Assembly (NCBI RefSeq): GCF_016894385.1
Contig: NZ_CP069811.1
Location: 162,501-226,500, forward strand
Reading direction: 5' to 3'
Source of the DNA: Cupriavidus oxalaticus
Lineage (GTDB): Bacteria > Pseudomonadota > Gammaproteobacteria > Burkholderiales > Burkholderiaceae
DNA length: 64,000 nt
The position numbers and the translations under genes are program-made. Below are positions 20,051-27,994 of this stretch, one piece after another. Position 1 is the first letter of the stretch. Each line of letters opens with the position of its first letter. The notes below the pieces were generated by a model that was not told the origin of the DNA, ran no database searches, and was given only the letters and a program-made list of their open reading frames with translations.

Positions 20051-21718
20051 CTAGTCGAGCTGGTAGGAATAGGTGGCGTTGATCCGCGGCGAGCGATGCC
20101 TGGCGTTGGTCGGCATGTCGCCGACCGGCTGCGCCACCGACAGGTCGAGCGTGTAGAAGCGCCGGTCCGAGAAGCGCGCGCCGAGTGCCACCGAGGACAG
20201 CTTGCGGTGCGACAGCGAAACGCTGTTGGAGAACACCCGCGCCACGTCGGCCAGCACATAGGGCTGGATCGTGCGCAGATAGGCCATGTCCGGCAGGAAC
20301 AGCCGGCTGATCTCGGCCGACGCGCCCCACCCCTTGTCACCCGCCACTTCGCCGGCGGGATAGCCGAGCCCGAAGAAGCGCCCGCCGAAGCTGATCTGCT
20401 CGCCCGAAGCCAGTTTGTTGCCGCTGTACTGGCCGGCCGCGGACAGCGTCAGGCCGAAGCGCGCGGGCAGGTCCAGGGCTTGCGACAGCAGCAGCCGCGT
20501 GCGGAAGAAGTTCAGGTCGTTGACGTTGTTCTCGCGGCTGGCGCCCAGCGCATCGAAACCCTTGTACAGCCCCAGCGTGGCGTTGCGGGTCACGCCTTCG
20601 CCGCGCTGCGCATAGGTCAGCTCGGCGGTGCCCACGCGCACGTTGGTGCCGAGCGTGACCCTGGTGCCGGTCGCGGTGTGGGTGTAGCGCTCGAACTGGT
20701 CGGCGCCATAGAAGCCGCCGGTCAGCGTCAGCGAATGGGCGTTGCTCAGCAGCAGCGGATAGCTCAGCGAGCCGCCGATGCGCTTGGTGTCGTTGATGTA
20801 GCGCTGGTTGAAGCCGATCCCCGGCAGCGTCGCGTTCTGCGGCACGCCGCGGTAGTGCGAGGCATTGATGCGCGCGATCATGCCTTCGGTGCCCAGCGGC
20901 TGCGCGTAGCTGGCTGCGTAGTACTCCTCGTTGTCGCGGCCCTTGGGGAACAGCGCCGACACCGACACCTGCTCGCCCAGCGGCGTCAGGCCGTTGGTGG
21001 TTGCGGTGGCGATCGCGCGCAGGCCGGGCGACATGTATTCGATGCCGGTGCCGACGGTGACCGGCTTGCGCCTGACATCGAGCACCATCTCGCTGGCGCC
21101 GTCGGTGGTGGTCGGCGGCTGCACCGTCGCGGCCACCTGCATGCCCGGCTGCAGCGCCAGCACGTTGACGTAGTGCTCGAAGGTCTCCTGGCGCAGCGGG
21201 CGGTCCTGCTGCAGCTTCTCGCCGATGGCGCGCAGGCGGCCTTCCACCGGGCCGGCCTTGCCGGTCACCGTGACGCGCGCCACGTAGCCTTCCACCACCG
21301 TGACCAGCACGTCGCCGTTGGCGAAGTCCTGCGCCGGCACGAAGGCGAACGACAGCGGGTAGCCCTGGTCCTTGTACATCTTCGTCACCGTGTTGGCCGC
21401 CTCGAGCAGCTGCGCGACCGTGATCTCGCGGTTTGCCAGCGGCGAGAACTGCGCGGCCACCTCGGCGAACGGCAGCGTCTTCACGCCCTCGATGCGGAAG
21501 CGCCGCGGTGTCAGGCGCGCTTCCAGCAGTTCCTGCAGCGCTGACTGCGGGCGCTCGACCTGCACGGTCACGCTGCTGTCCGGACGGGCCGGCGCGATCT
21601 TCGGGAGGGTCAGGGTCGGGTCGCCCTGGATCGGGCTGCGGGGATCGGCCTGGACCAGGCCATGATGGAACGCGCCGACGCCGACCAGCAGCGCGGCAAC
21701 GCGATGACGTGCACGCAT
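20051..21718 (-). CDS. ShlB/FhaC/HecB family outer-membrane transporter (TpsB)
   Basis: 555 residues. Signal peptide (1-24), then POTRA domains (about 70-230; FRIEGVKTLPFAEVAAQFSP, NGDVLVTVVEGYVARVTVTG) and a 16-strand barrel to the C-terminus, including the loop-6 region and the final strand INATYSYQLD. TpsB proteins export a partner (TpsA) through the outer membrane. No typical large TpsA with a hemagglutination N-domain is present. The only neighbours are the low-complexity lipoprotein gene just upstream on the same strand and its paralogue beyond, which makes them candidate cargo. Confidence 0.88.
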   Translation of the reverse strand: MRARHRVAALLVGVGAFHHGLVQADPRSPIQGDPTLTLPKIAPARPDSSVTVQVERPQSALQELLEARLTPRRFRIEGVKTLPFAEVAAQFSPLANREITVAQLLEAANTVTKMYKDQGYPLSFAFVPAQDFANGDVLVTVVEGYVARVTVTGKAGPVEGRLRAIGEKLQQDRPLRQETFEHYVNVLALQPGMQVAATVQPPTTTDGASEMVLDVRRKPVTVGTGIEYMSPGLRAIATATTNGLTPLGEQVSVSALFPKGRDNEEYYAASYAQPLGTEGMIARINASHYRGVPQNATLPGIGFNQRYINDTKRIGGSLSYPLLLSNAHSLTLTGGFYGADQFERYTHTATGTRVTLGTNVRVGTAELTYAQRGEGVTRNATLGLYKGFDALGASRENNVNDLNFFRTRLLLSQALDLPARFGLTLSAAGQYSGNKLASGEQISFGGRFFGLGYPAGEVAGDKGWGASAEISRLFLPDMAYLRTIQPYVLADVARVFSNSVSLSHRKLSSVALGARFSDRRFYTLDLSVAQPVGDMPTNARHRSPRINATYSYQLD

Positions 21719-21897
21719 GGCAATACCCCTGTAAGAATGCTTGCGGCTATATGGCGTCGCGTGCCACTGGCGCCGGGGATTGCCGCTACCCCCGGCGCGT
21801 GCTCGTACCCGCTGTCGCGGATGAGCGCGTGACCGCTACGCTGAATCGCATCATGCAGTTGCCGCGCGCGGGGCGCGGACAACTGGCCTGCGCGGTA

Positions 21898-23265
21898 TTA
21901 CTTGCTGCCGAGCGCGCCGGTCAGGCCACCCAGCAAGCCGCCAACCAGGCCGCCGACCGGCCCGGTGGCGGTGGTGGAGCCCTTGCTGGTGCCGCCGCCG
22001 GAGGTGGACGTGGTGCCACCGGTGAGGCCGGCGACGACATTGGTGACGGGCGCCAGCGGTCCGGCGGTGGTGCCGGAGCCGGCGGTCGTGGCAACACCGC
22101 CGAGCCCGCCGACCACGCCATTGGCCACACCTCCGACCGCGGTGGTGACCGGCGCCAGCGGCGTGCCGCCGCCGGTGGCGGTCAGCCCGCCGCTCAGCCC
22201 GCTGACGAGCCCGGTGACAGGAGCCAGCGGCGAGCCGGCGTTGCCCCCGGTCGCGCCGGTGACGCCGCTGACCAGCCCCGTCACCGGTGCCAGCGCCGGG
22301 CTCAGCGCGCCCAGCCCGCCGCCGGTGGCCGGGCCGTTCACCGCGCCGCCCAGCGATGCCACGGTGGTGCCCGCGGCATTGACGCTGCCGCCCAGGCCAG
22401 AGACCACCGGCGTATTGGTTTGTTGCAGCCTGGTGCCGGCCGTGGCCAGCGCGCCGCCGACCGTGGCCAGCAGGCTGGAGGTCGGGGTGCCCAGCCCGGT
22501 GGCCGCGCCCAGTGTCTGCGTGGTGCTGGTCAGTTGCGAGGTGAGCGGCACGATCAGCTTGCTGGCGTGGCCGGTGACCTGCTCGACCGGCCCGGTCGAC
22601 AGCACCGTGGTCAGCTTGGCACCGGTCGCGGTGACGGTGTCGCCGACCTTGTCGACCACGGCGCCCAGCGGCGTGGCCAGGGGCGCCAGCGGCGCGAGCT
22701 GGCCGGTGCCCAGGCCGCTGACCGCGGTGCCTGCGCTCGACACCGCGGCGCCGAGTTCGCCGACGACATTGCCGGTGCTTGCCACCGTGACGCCGACCGG
22801 GTCGGAGACGTTGGGCATGCTGCCCAGGCCCCCCTGCAGTCCGGCGGCCAGCGCGCCCACGGCATCGCCGGTGTTGCCGACCACGCCGCCCAGGCCGCTT
22901 TGCGTCTGCGCCGGCACCAGGGGCAGGTTGGCGCTGCCGAGTTGCGTGCCGAGGTCGCTGACCGTGCTGCCGGCGCTGCCAAGCACCGAGCCCGCATTGT
23001 TGATGATGGCCGCGGTCGGCGTCAGCGCGGGGGTCTGGCCGCCGCCATGGTTGCCGCCGCTGCCGCCCGTACCGCTGCCGCTGCCGCTGCCGCCGGCCAG
23101 GTCGGTGCCGCCGCCCAGGCCACCGGTATCGTTCGTGCCCGCATTGTTGCCGCCGCCCTTGGTGCCCGAAGTGCCCATCGAGGTCGAGCCGCTGCCGCTG
23201 GCGCAGCCGCCCAGTGCCAGCAGGGTTGCCAGGAGTGCCGTAACGGCGAATTGTTGTTTGCGCAT
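21898..23265 (-). CDS. Collagen-like/low-complexity Gly-Thr-Val-rich lipoprotein (paralogue A)
   Basis: 455 residues from the ATG at 23265 (ribosome site GAGGGAACC). The lipobox is LLALGGC, followed by a Gly/Ser/Thr linker. The body has repeated valine/glycine/threonine segments (GLGGVVGNTGDAVGALAAGL, PLAPVTGLVSGVTG and similar repeats of about 20-30 residues). Similar proteins are labelled collagen-like triple-helix repeat proteins, but long Gly-X-Y runs are not seen. It shares a core with the protein at 24031. It is followed by the TpsB gene 179 bp downstream, and surface exposure is a reasonable inference. Confidence 0.8.
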   Translation of the reverse strand: MRKQQFAVTALLATLLALGGCASGSGSTSMGTSGTKGGGNNAGTNDTGGLGGGTDLAGGSGSGSGTGGSGGNHGGGQTPALTPTAAIINNAGSVLGSAGSTVSDLGTQLGSANLPLVPAQTQSGLGGVVGNTGDAVGALAAGLQGGLGSMPNVSDPVGVTVASTGNVVGELGAAVSSAGTAVSGLGTGQLAPLAPLATPLGAVVDKVGDTVTATGAKLTTVLSTGPVEQVTGHASKLIVPLTSQLTSTTQTLGAATGLGTPTSSLLATVGGALATAGTRLQQTNTPVVSGLGGSVNAAGTTVASLGGAVNGPATGGGLGALSPALAPVTGLVSGVTGATGGNAGSPLAPVTGLVSGLSGGLTATGGGTPLAPVTTAVGGVANGVVGGLGGVATTAGSGTTAGPLAPVTNVVAGLTGGTTSTSGGGTSKGSTTATGPVGGLVGGLLGGLTGALGSK

Positions 23266-23503
23266 GGTTGGTTCCCTCTGTTCCCGTCGTTTCAATCGCT
23301 CGGCCGCGCAGCGCCTTTTCCGTCCTTGCGTGCGGCGGCACGTTTGCATGGCGCAACGGATATGCCAGCGCCGGAGCCGGACGCGGCGGGCACCCCGCCA
23401 AAGCGGGGTGCGTGGCCCGCAAAGCCGCGCGTAGCCGGCCTTTGCGGGCGATGCAGGGGAGCGGCGCAGCGCGCGGTGAGGCGGGCAGGGGTGGGCCTGG
23501 GGA

Positions 23504-23525
23504 CGTTACGCGTTACGTAACGTGT
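23504..23525 (+). promoter_or_regulatory. 22-bp dyad element, copy 1
   Basis: Contains CGTTACGCGTTACGTAACG. Its reverse complement matches the element at 23677-23698 at 20 of 22 positions, and its inner GTTACGTAAC is a perfect palindrome. Its position between divergent genes suggests a regulator binding site. Confidence 0.55.
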
Positions 23526-23676
23526 GTCGCCTGGCGGGAACAGGAATGCCGGAAATGACGGGGTCGTGACGTTGCCTCCCGGGCACCGGGCCGGGTCTCC
23601 ATCACGCCGCCATGACCGTTGCCGCGCCGCCGCCGTTGCGTGCGGTGGCGAACGCCGGTGTTCCGGCGCAGGCGGA

Positions 23677-23698
23677 ACACGTTACGTAGCACGTAACG
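23677..23698 (-). promoter_or_regulatory. 22-bp dyad element, copy 2 (inverted)
   Basis: Contains ACACGTTACGTAGCACGTAA, with internal arms CGTTACGT / ACGTAACG. It is an inverted near-copy of 23504-23525, 173 bp away. Confidence 0.55.
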
Positions 23699-24030
23699 CC
23701 GTTCGCGCATGCCGCAGCACCGCTGCAGGCACCGGACCAGGCGGGCGGCACTCCCCCGCAAGCCGCGCCCGGCAAGGCGCGCAACCTTGCGGGGCACGTT
23801 CGCCGCCAATGTGCGCCAGCGCTGCTTGCCGCGCTGGCATGCGCCTTGCCATTCAGCTCCCGACGCGCCGGCGATTCCGCGCTCCACCGCGTGGCCGTGC
23901 CCTGCAAGGGGTGCGCCCAGCGACGGTGGGCAAAGCGGGGCCCTGGGGAGGCTCGTCGGCAATCCGTGCGACAGACCAAGACACGACGGCCACGGCAGGG
24001 CCGCGGCCTACCTGACAGAGGAGCAAGGCA

Positions 24031-25236
24031 ATGAGAACCCAGCATCCGGCGCAGCATTCCATGACATTCCTGGCCACGGCTTGCGTGGCCGCCGCAGCCC
24101 TGTTGACAGGCTGCTCGTCGAGCGGCGGCGGCAGCGGCATCAACCCGCGTCCGAACGGCGGCGGCGGTACCGAGGCGCAGGTCACGCCGGGACCGAAAAG
24201 CCCGCAGGGGAGCGAGCCCACCCCCACCGCCGAGGTGGCGCACGGTGCGGCCCATACCGTGGTGGCGGCAGGCGATGCCATCAGCGAGATCGGCAAGGAC
24301 ATCAGGCATGCGCCGATTCCGGTGCTGCCCGGAAAGGCGCGCTACGGGCTGGGCGGGGTGGTCGACAACACCGGCGACGCCGTGAGCGCACTTGGCGACG
24401 GGCTGCATGAGGGGCTTGGCCAGATGGGCCACGTGCGCAATCCGGTCGGCATCACCGTTGCCAGCACCGGCAACGTGGTCGAAGAGGGTGGCGAGGCCGT
24501 GATCAGCGCCGGCAAGCTGGTCTATGGCCTGGGTACCGGCCAGCTCGCGCCGCTGTCGCCGGTGACGACGCCGGTGGGCAAGCTGGTCAAGGAAGTGGGC
24601 CATGTGGTCAAGGAAGGCGGCCACAAGCTTTTCCACGTGCTGTCGGAAGGCCCGGTCGAGAATGTCACCGGGGCCGTCAGCAAGGTCATCGTGCCGCTTA
24701 CCAGCAAGTTGACCGACGGCACGCAGAAGCTGGGCGCGGTCACTGGCCTGGGCAAGCCGGTCGATGGCCTGCTGCGCAAGCTCGGCTACACGGTCGCCGG
24801 CGGCGGCAGCCTGCTCGGCCACAGCGATGCGCCGCTGGTCGCGCCGCTGGGCGGTGTGTTCAAGGAAGCCGGCATGACGGTGGCAGCGGCCGGTGGCCTG
24901 GTCAACGGCGGTCACGGTCATGGCGGCAATCCGCTTGGCGGCCTGCTGGGCAACCTGCCGCTGCTGGGCGGGCACGGTGGCGCGCATGGCGGTGGACAGG
25001 ATGGCAACCCGGTCGGCGGGCTGCTGGGTAGCCTGCCGCTGCTCGGTGGCAGCCACGGTGATGGCCATGGCGGTTCGTCCGGTCTGCTGGCGCCGGTCAC
25101 CGGTCTGCTGGGCGGTCTCGCTGGCGGCGATAAAGGTGGCGGCCATGGTGGCGGCCATGGCGGCAAAGGCGGCAAAGGCGGCGACAGCGATGGCAAGGGG
25201 TTCCAGCTGCCCTTGCTGGGGGGCCTGCTTCGCTGA
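24031..25236 (+). CDS. Collagen-like/low-complexity Gly-His-rich lipoprotein (paralogue B)
   Basis: 401 residues after GGAGCAAGGCA. The lipobox is ALLTGC (cysteine about residue 28), then a Gly/Ser/Pro linker. A core (about 105-260) lines up with paralogue A: GLGGVVDNTGDAVSALGDGL, NPVGITVASTGNVVEEGGEA, GTGQLAPLSPVTTPVG. The C-terminal third is Gly/His/Leu-rich (GHGGNPLGGLLGNLPLLGG units, GGGHGGGHGGKGGKGG), which could bind metal. Divergent from paralogue A. Function unknown. Confidence 0.8.
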   Translation: MRTQHPAQHSMTFLATACVAAAALLTGCSSSGGGSGINPRPNGGGGTEAQVTPGPKSPQGSEPTPTAEVAHGAAHTVVAAGDAISEIGKDIRHAPIPVLPGKARYGLGGVVDNTGDAVSALGDGLHEGLGQMGHVRNPVGITVASTGNVVEEGGEAVISAGKLVYGLGTGQLAPLSPVTTPVGKLVKEVGHVVKEGGHKLFHVLSEGPVENVTGAVSKVIVPLTSKLTDGTQKLGAVTGLGKPVDGLLRKLGYTVAGGGSLLGHSDAPLVAPLGGVFKEAGMTVAAAGGLVNGGHGHGGNPLGGLLGNLPLLGGHGGAHGGGQDGNPVGGLLGSLPLLGGSHGDGHGGSSGLLAPVTGLLGGLAGGDKGGGHGGGHGGKGGKGGDSDGKGFQLPLLGGLLR

Positions 25237-25609
25237 ATTGTCTCATCCCCGGTCCAGGGTTTTCACGGTGCGCTGTCGCTCATCACCCCGTCGCAGCGCA
25301 TCTTTTTCTTGCGCCTGGCGCCGCCGCCCCAACGGGCCGCGGCGCCAGGCTGCAGGCCGGTTTCCGGGCAATTCTGCCCGTTCCTCAACAAGGCACGGGC
25401 AGTGTGGCACAGGCCGTTTGCAACACGGGATCATGACCCCTTCGGGTCATTCCTATCACCCGTAGGAGGGGTATGTTTGAGACATTGCGTGACTTATAAA
25501 AATGTGCAGCACAGCGTGAAATGTCGATAAAGAGCGGGCCACAGAGTACCGCGATAATCGAACGGGGAAGCGTGATCGCGGTTTTTTTGATCACTTCGGG
25601 AGTGACAAC
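25237..25609. other. 373-bp leader and promoter region before flp
   Basis: No gene is seen. It holds an 11-bp GC-rich hairpin (25314-25324 with 25339-25349) that may end the lipoprotein transcript. It also has a 7-bp hairpin ATGACCC/GGGTCAT (25433-25439 with 25444-25450) and, next to the flp start, hairpins that include the ribosome site (separate entry). Confidence 0.6.
25572..25604 (+). promoter_or_regulatory. Overlapping hairpins around the flp ribosome site
   Basis: GTGATC and GATCAC arms flank a T-rich loop (25572-25593 region), and TCACT/AGTGA arms enclose the TTCGGG just before flp. The second stem includes the likely GGGAG ribosome site, so the two structures are mutually exclusive and could modulate translation. 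Inferred from sequence only. Confidence 0.4.
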
Positions 25610-25792
25610 ATGAAACGACTCATTGCACGCTTCATCAAGGACGAGCGCGGTGCGACGGCCATCGAGTATGGGCTGATCGCGGGCCTGGTGGCCCTGGCCG
25701 TGGCTGTCGGTGCCGGTGCCCTCGGCACCAACCTCAACGCCGGTTTCAACAACCTTGCCACACGTGTGCTCGCCTGGCTGCCAGCATCCTGA
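25610..25792 (+). CDS. flp: Flp-type type IVb pilin
   Basis: 60 residues. The prepilin cleavage motif is G14|ATAIEY with the essential Glu-Tyr (residues 19-20), followed by one hydrophobic helix (about 21-42). It is cut by the TadV peptidase encoded next door and polymerised by the Tad machine into adhesive Flp pili. It is first in the locus and follows a structured leader, as expected for the most abundant product. Confidence 0.95.
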   Translation: MKRLIARFIKDERGATAIEYGLIAGLVALAVAVGAGALGTNLNAGFNNLATRVLAWLPAS

Positions 25793-25807
25793 GCCGGCGG
25801 TATCCCC

Positions 25808-26338
25808 GTGATTGCTGCGCTCCTGTGCGCGGCGACCCTCTACACAGACTTCGCTTACCGGCGCGTTCCTAACGCCATGCTGGCGGCTGCCGTGCTGGCC
25901 CTCGGGCTGGCGCTGCTGGCCGGGCAGGGCGCGGAACTGCCGATCGGCACGCGCCTGGCCGGCGCGGGCCTGGGTCTTGCCGTCACGCTGCCGGTCTACG
26001 CCCTCGGGCGCATGGCGGCCGGCGACGTCAAGTTCCTGGCGGTGGCGGGCCTGTTCACCGGTCCTCCGGGTCTGGTCATGGCATGGGTTGTCGGCAGCCT
26101 GCTCGGCATGGTGCACGCGCTGCTTGCGCTGGCACTGGACGGCAGCGGGCTGGCGGCGCGCCGCCAGCGCGCCGCGGCACGGATGCGTGTGGGCGACGGC
26201 GAGCCGGCGCCCGGACAGGGCATGCATGCACAAGGCAACGGACTGGCGCCGACAGCGCAGTTTGCCTGCGCGCGGGGCATTCCGTACGCCGCGTACCTGG
26301 CAGCAGGTGTGCTGTGCTGGCTGGCCATGGGCCGATAG
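25808..26338 (+). CDS. tadV: Prepilin peptidase TadV/CpaA
   Basis: 176 residues from the GTG at 25808, 15 bp after flp. This is the short A24-type peptidase without the methylase domain. The two catalytic aspartates are in LYTDFAYRRVPN and MAAGDVKFLA; several membrane helices are present. A hydrophilic insert (about 115-155) precedes the last helix. It processes Flp and TadE-type pseudopilins. Confidence 0.92.
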   Translation: MIAALLCAATLYTDFAYRRVPNAMLAAAVLALGLALLAGQGAELPIGTRLAGAGLGLAVTLPVYALGRMAAGDVKFLAVAGLFTGPPGLVMAWVVGSLLGMVHALLALALDGSGLAARRQRAAARMRVGDGEPAPGQGMHAQGNGLAPTAQFACARGIPYAAYLAAGVLCWLAMGR

Positions 26339-26408
26339 CCCGGAAACAGCGACAGGAACGCGGCCTGCGCCGCCGGTCGGCGCGAGAACAAGAAAAAGGA
26401 CCGGACAG

Positions 26409-26921
26409 ATGTGGCAGCACAGGGTCAACAGGGTCAACGGGGGCCACGGCGTCGACGGGGCGGTGCGCCCGGGATGCGTCCCGCGCAGGCAAGCTGCCGG
26501 CAGCGCCGCCGTCGAGTTCGCGATCGTGGTGCCGCTGCTGCTCGCCATCGTCATCGGCATCGTCTACTACGGCATGGTGCTGGCACTGCAGCAGGTGCTG
26601 ACGCTGGCGGCGGAAGAAGGGGCACGCGCCGCCTTGCGCTATCCGTCCGGGGTATCCGGCACGGGTGCGGCCGCGACGCAGGCGGCACGCGTCAGCGCGG
26701 CCTCGGCCATGGCACTGGGCACGCTGCCCACCTCCATCAGCAGCGCCATCACCCCGACGAACGTCGCACAGGCGGTGCCGTGTGCAAGCGGGTCCGCCGA
26801 CCTGTGCGTGCAGGTCACGCTCAGGCTGCCGACCGCCAATATCCTTCCAGCCGTGCCGATGGTGCCGGTGCCGGCGACGTTGTCCGGCACGGCCATGGTC
26901 CAGCTTTCGCCCGATATCTGA
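26409..26921 (+). CDS. tadE: TadE-like pilus assembly pseudopilin
   Basis: 170 residues. After about 30 residues comes GSAAVEFAIVVPLLLAIVIG, the TadE motif (small residues, V-E-F, then a hydrophobic helix), and an extracytoplasmic domain with a cysteine pair (PCASGSADLCVQV). TadE-type proteins are processed like pilins and act as minor pilus components or assembly factors. It lies between tadV and cpaB. Confidence 0.88.
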   Translation: MWQHRVNRVNGGHGVDGAVRPGCVPRRQAAGSAAVEFAIVVPLLLAIVIGIVYYGMVLALQQVLTLAAEEGARAALRYPSGVSGTGAAATQAARVSAASAMALGTLPTSISSAITPTNVAQAVPCASGSADLCVQVTLRLPTANILPAVPMVPVPATLSGTAMVQLSPDI

Positions 26922-26985
26922 GCGCGGTGAACGTCATGACGCATCCCCAGGTACTCAAAGCCCTGTCCGCCCGAAGGAGCTTCGC

Positions 26986-27975
26986 ATGACCAGCAAGCAG
27001 ATCCGACTCGTGGCGGTGGTGTTGCTCGGCCTGGCGCTGCTGCTGGCGGTGCTGGCCTGGCAGGTCGGCCGCCAGCCGGTGCCATCAGAGACGGCGTCAA
27101 AGGGTGCGGCACCCATGCACCCGGTCGTCGTCACCACGCGCGCCGTGGAAGCCGGCAAGCCCATCGGCGCCGACGCGCTCAAGGTCGAGATGCTGCCGAT
27201 CGATCCGGCCGGCGCCTACACCGACGTGGCGCGGGTCAGCGGACAGGTGCTGCTGGTGCCGCTGGGCGCCAACGTGCCGGTGCTCGAGACCCAGCTGCTG
27301 GCCGGCCTGGCGACGCAGGTGCCGGAAGGCGAGCGCGCCGTGGCGGTGCAGGTCGACGAGGTCATCGGCGTCGGCAACCAGGTGCAGCCGGGCGATTACG
27401 TCGACGTGTTCCTGGTGCTGCGCCGCGACCAGCAGGAGATCCCGGAAAGCCACGCCCGCATGCTGTTGTCGCGGCTGCGCGTGCTGTCCTACGGTGCCGC
27501 CGCGGTGCACCAGCCGCAACCGGCCCGGCCCGAACAGATGATGGCGCGGCAGGAAGGCGCCAGGACCGCGGTCTTGTCGGTACCGCTGGAGCAGGTCAGC
27601 CGGCTTGCCATGGCGCAGCAGTCGGGGCGCCTGCTGCTGGCGCTGCGCAACCCGCACGACCAGGCCATGCCGAGCGAAGGCATGTTCGTGGAGCCGCCGC
27701 CGGCACTGGCCGTGCGTGCCGGCGTGCCGGCCGATGCGCCGCGCACCGCGCCTGACAGGGCCGTCGCCGGCGTGGCGCTGTCCGGCATGGCGGCCACCGG
27801 CGCTGCGGGCGGCAAAGCCGCGCGCACGCCGCCAGCGTTGCCGTCCGCGGCACCGGTGGCGCGTCCGCTGCAGGTGTCCGCGCCGCCCGCCGCGCGCCAG
27901 GCCCGCGAGGTGCGCGAGGTGCGCGAAAGCGCCGGCGTGGAGGTGATTCGCGCCGGCAAGCGCGAGATCGAATAA
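26986..27975 (+). CDS. cpaB: Flp pilus assembly protein CpaB/RcpC
   Basis: 329 residues after GAAGGAGC. One N-terminal membrane helix (about 6-25), a SAF domain (about 47-110, VVVTTRAVEAGKPIGADALK), the CpaB core (GERAVAVQVDEVIGVGNQVQ PGDYVDV) and a long Ala/Pro-rich tail (about 245-320). RcpC/CpaB is a periplasmic protein that works with the secretin. The length and order fit the family. Confidence 0.93.
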   Translation: MTSKQIRLVAVVLLGLALLLAVLAWQVGRQPVPSETASKGAAPMHPVVVTTRAVEAGKPIGADALKVEMLPIDPAGAYTDVARVSGQVLLVPLGANVPVLETQLLAGLATQVPEGERAVAVQVDEVIGVGNQVQPGDYVDVFLVLRRDQQEIPESHARMLLSRLRVLSYGAAAVHQPQPARPEQMMARQEGARTAVLSVPLEQVSRLAMAQQSGRLLLALRNPHDQAMPSEGMFVEPPPALAVRAGVPADAPRTAPDRAVAGVALSGMAATGAAGGKAARTPPALPSAAPVARPLQVSAPPAARQAREVREVRESAGVEVIRAGKREIE

Positions 27976-27994
27976 GAACGTGGGCGCTTATCGC

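Larger units (their letters stand above)
23266..24030. other. 765-bp divergent intergenic region between the two lipoprotein genes
   Basis: No convincing gene. It is strongly GC-rich, apart from two related 22-bp elements at 23504-23525 and 23677-23698 (separate entries). Promoters for both lipoprotein genes are expected here but cannot be assigned. Confidence 0.6.

Noticed and set aside
21898..23434. Long plus-strand frame opposite the repetitive lipoprotein gene
   Set aside because: It is a Pro/Ser/Thr/Val-rich shadow of the minus-strand gene, which has a lipobox and a ribosome site.
25405..25422. Sigma-54-like promoter TGGCAC...TTGC before flp
   Set aside because: The two halves match well, but the spacer is 7 bases instead of 5 (GG to GC distance 12 rather than 10), which sigma-54 promoters do not tolerate.
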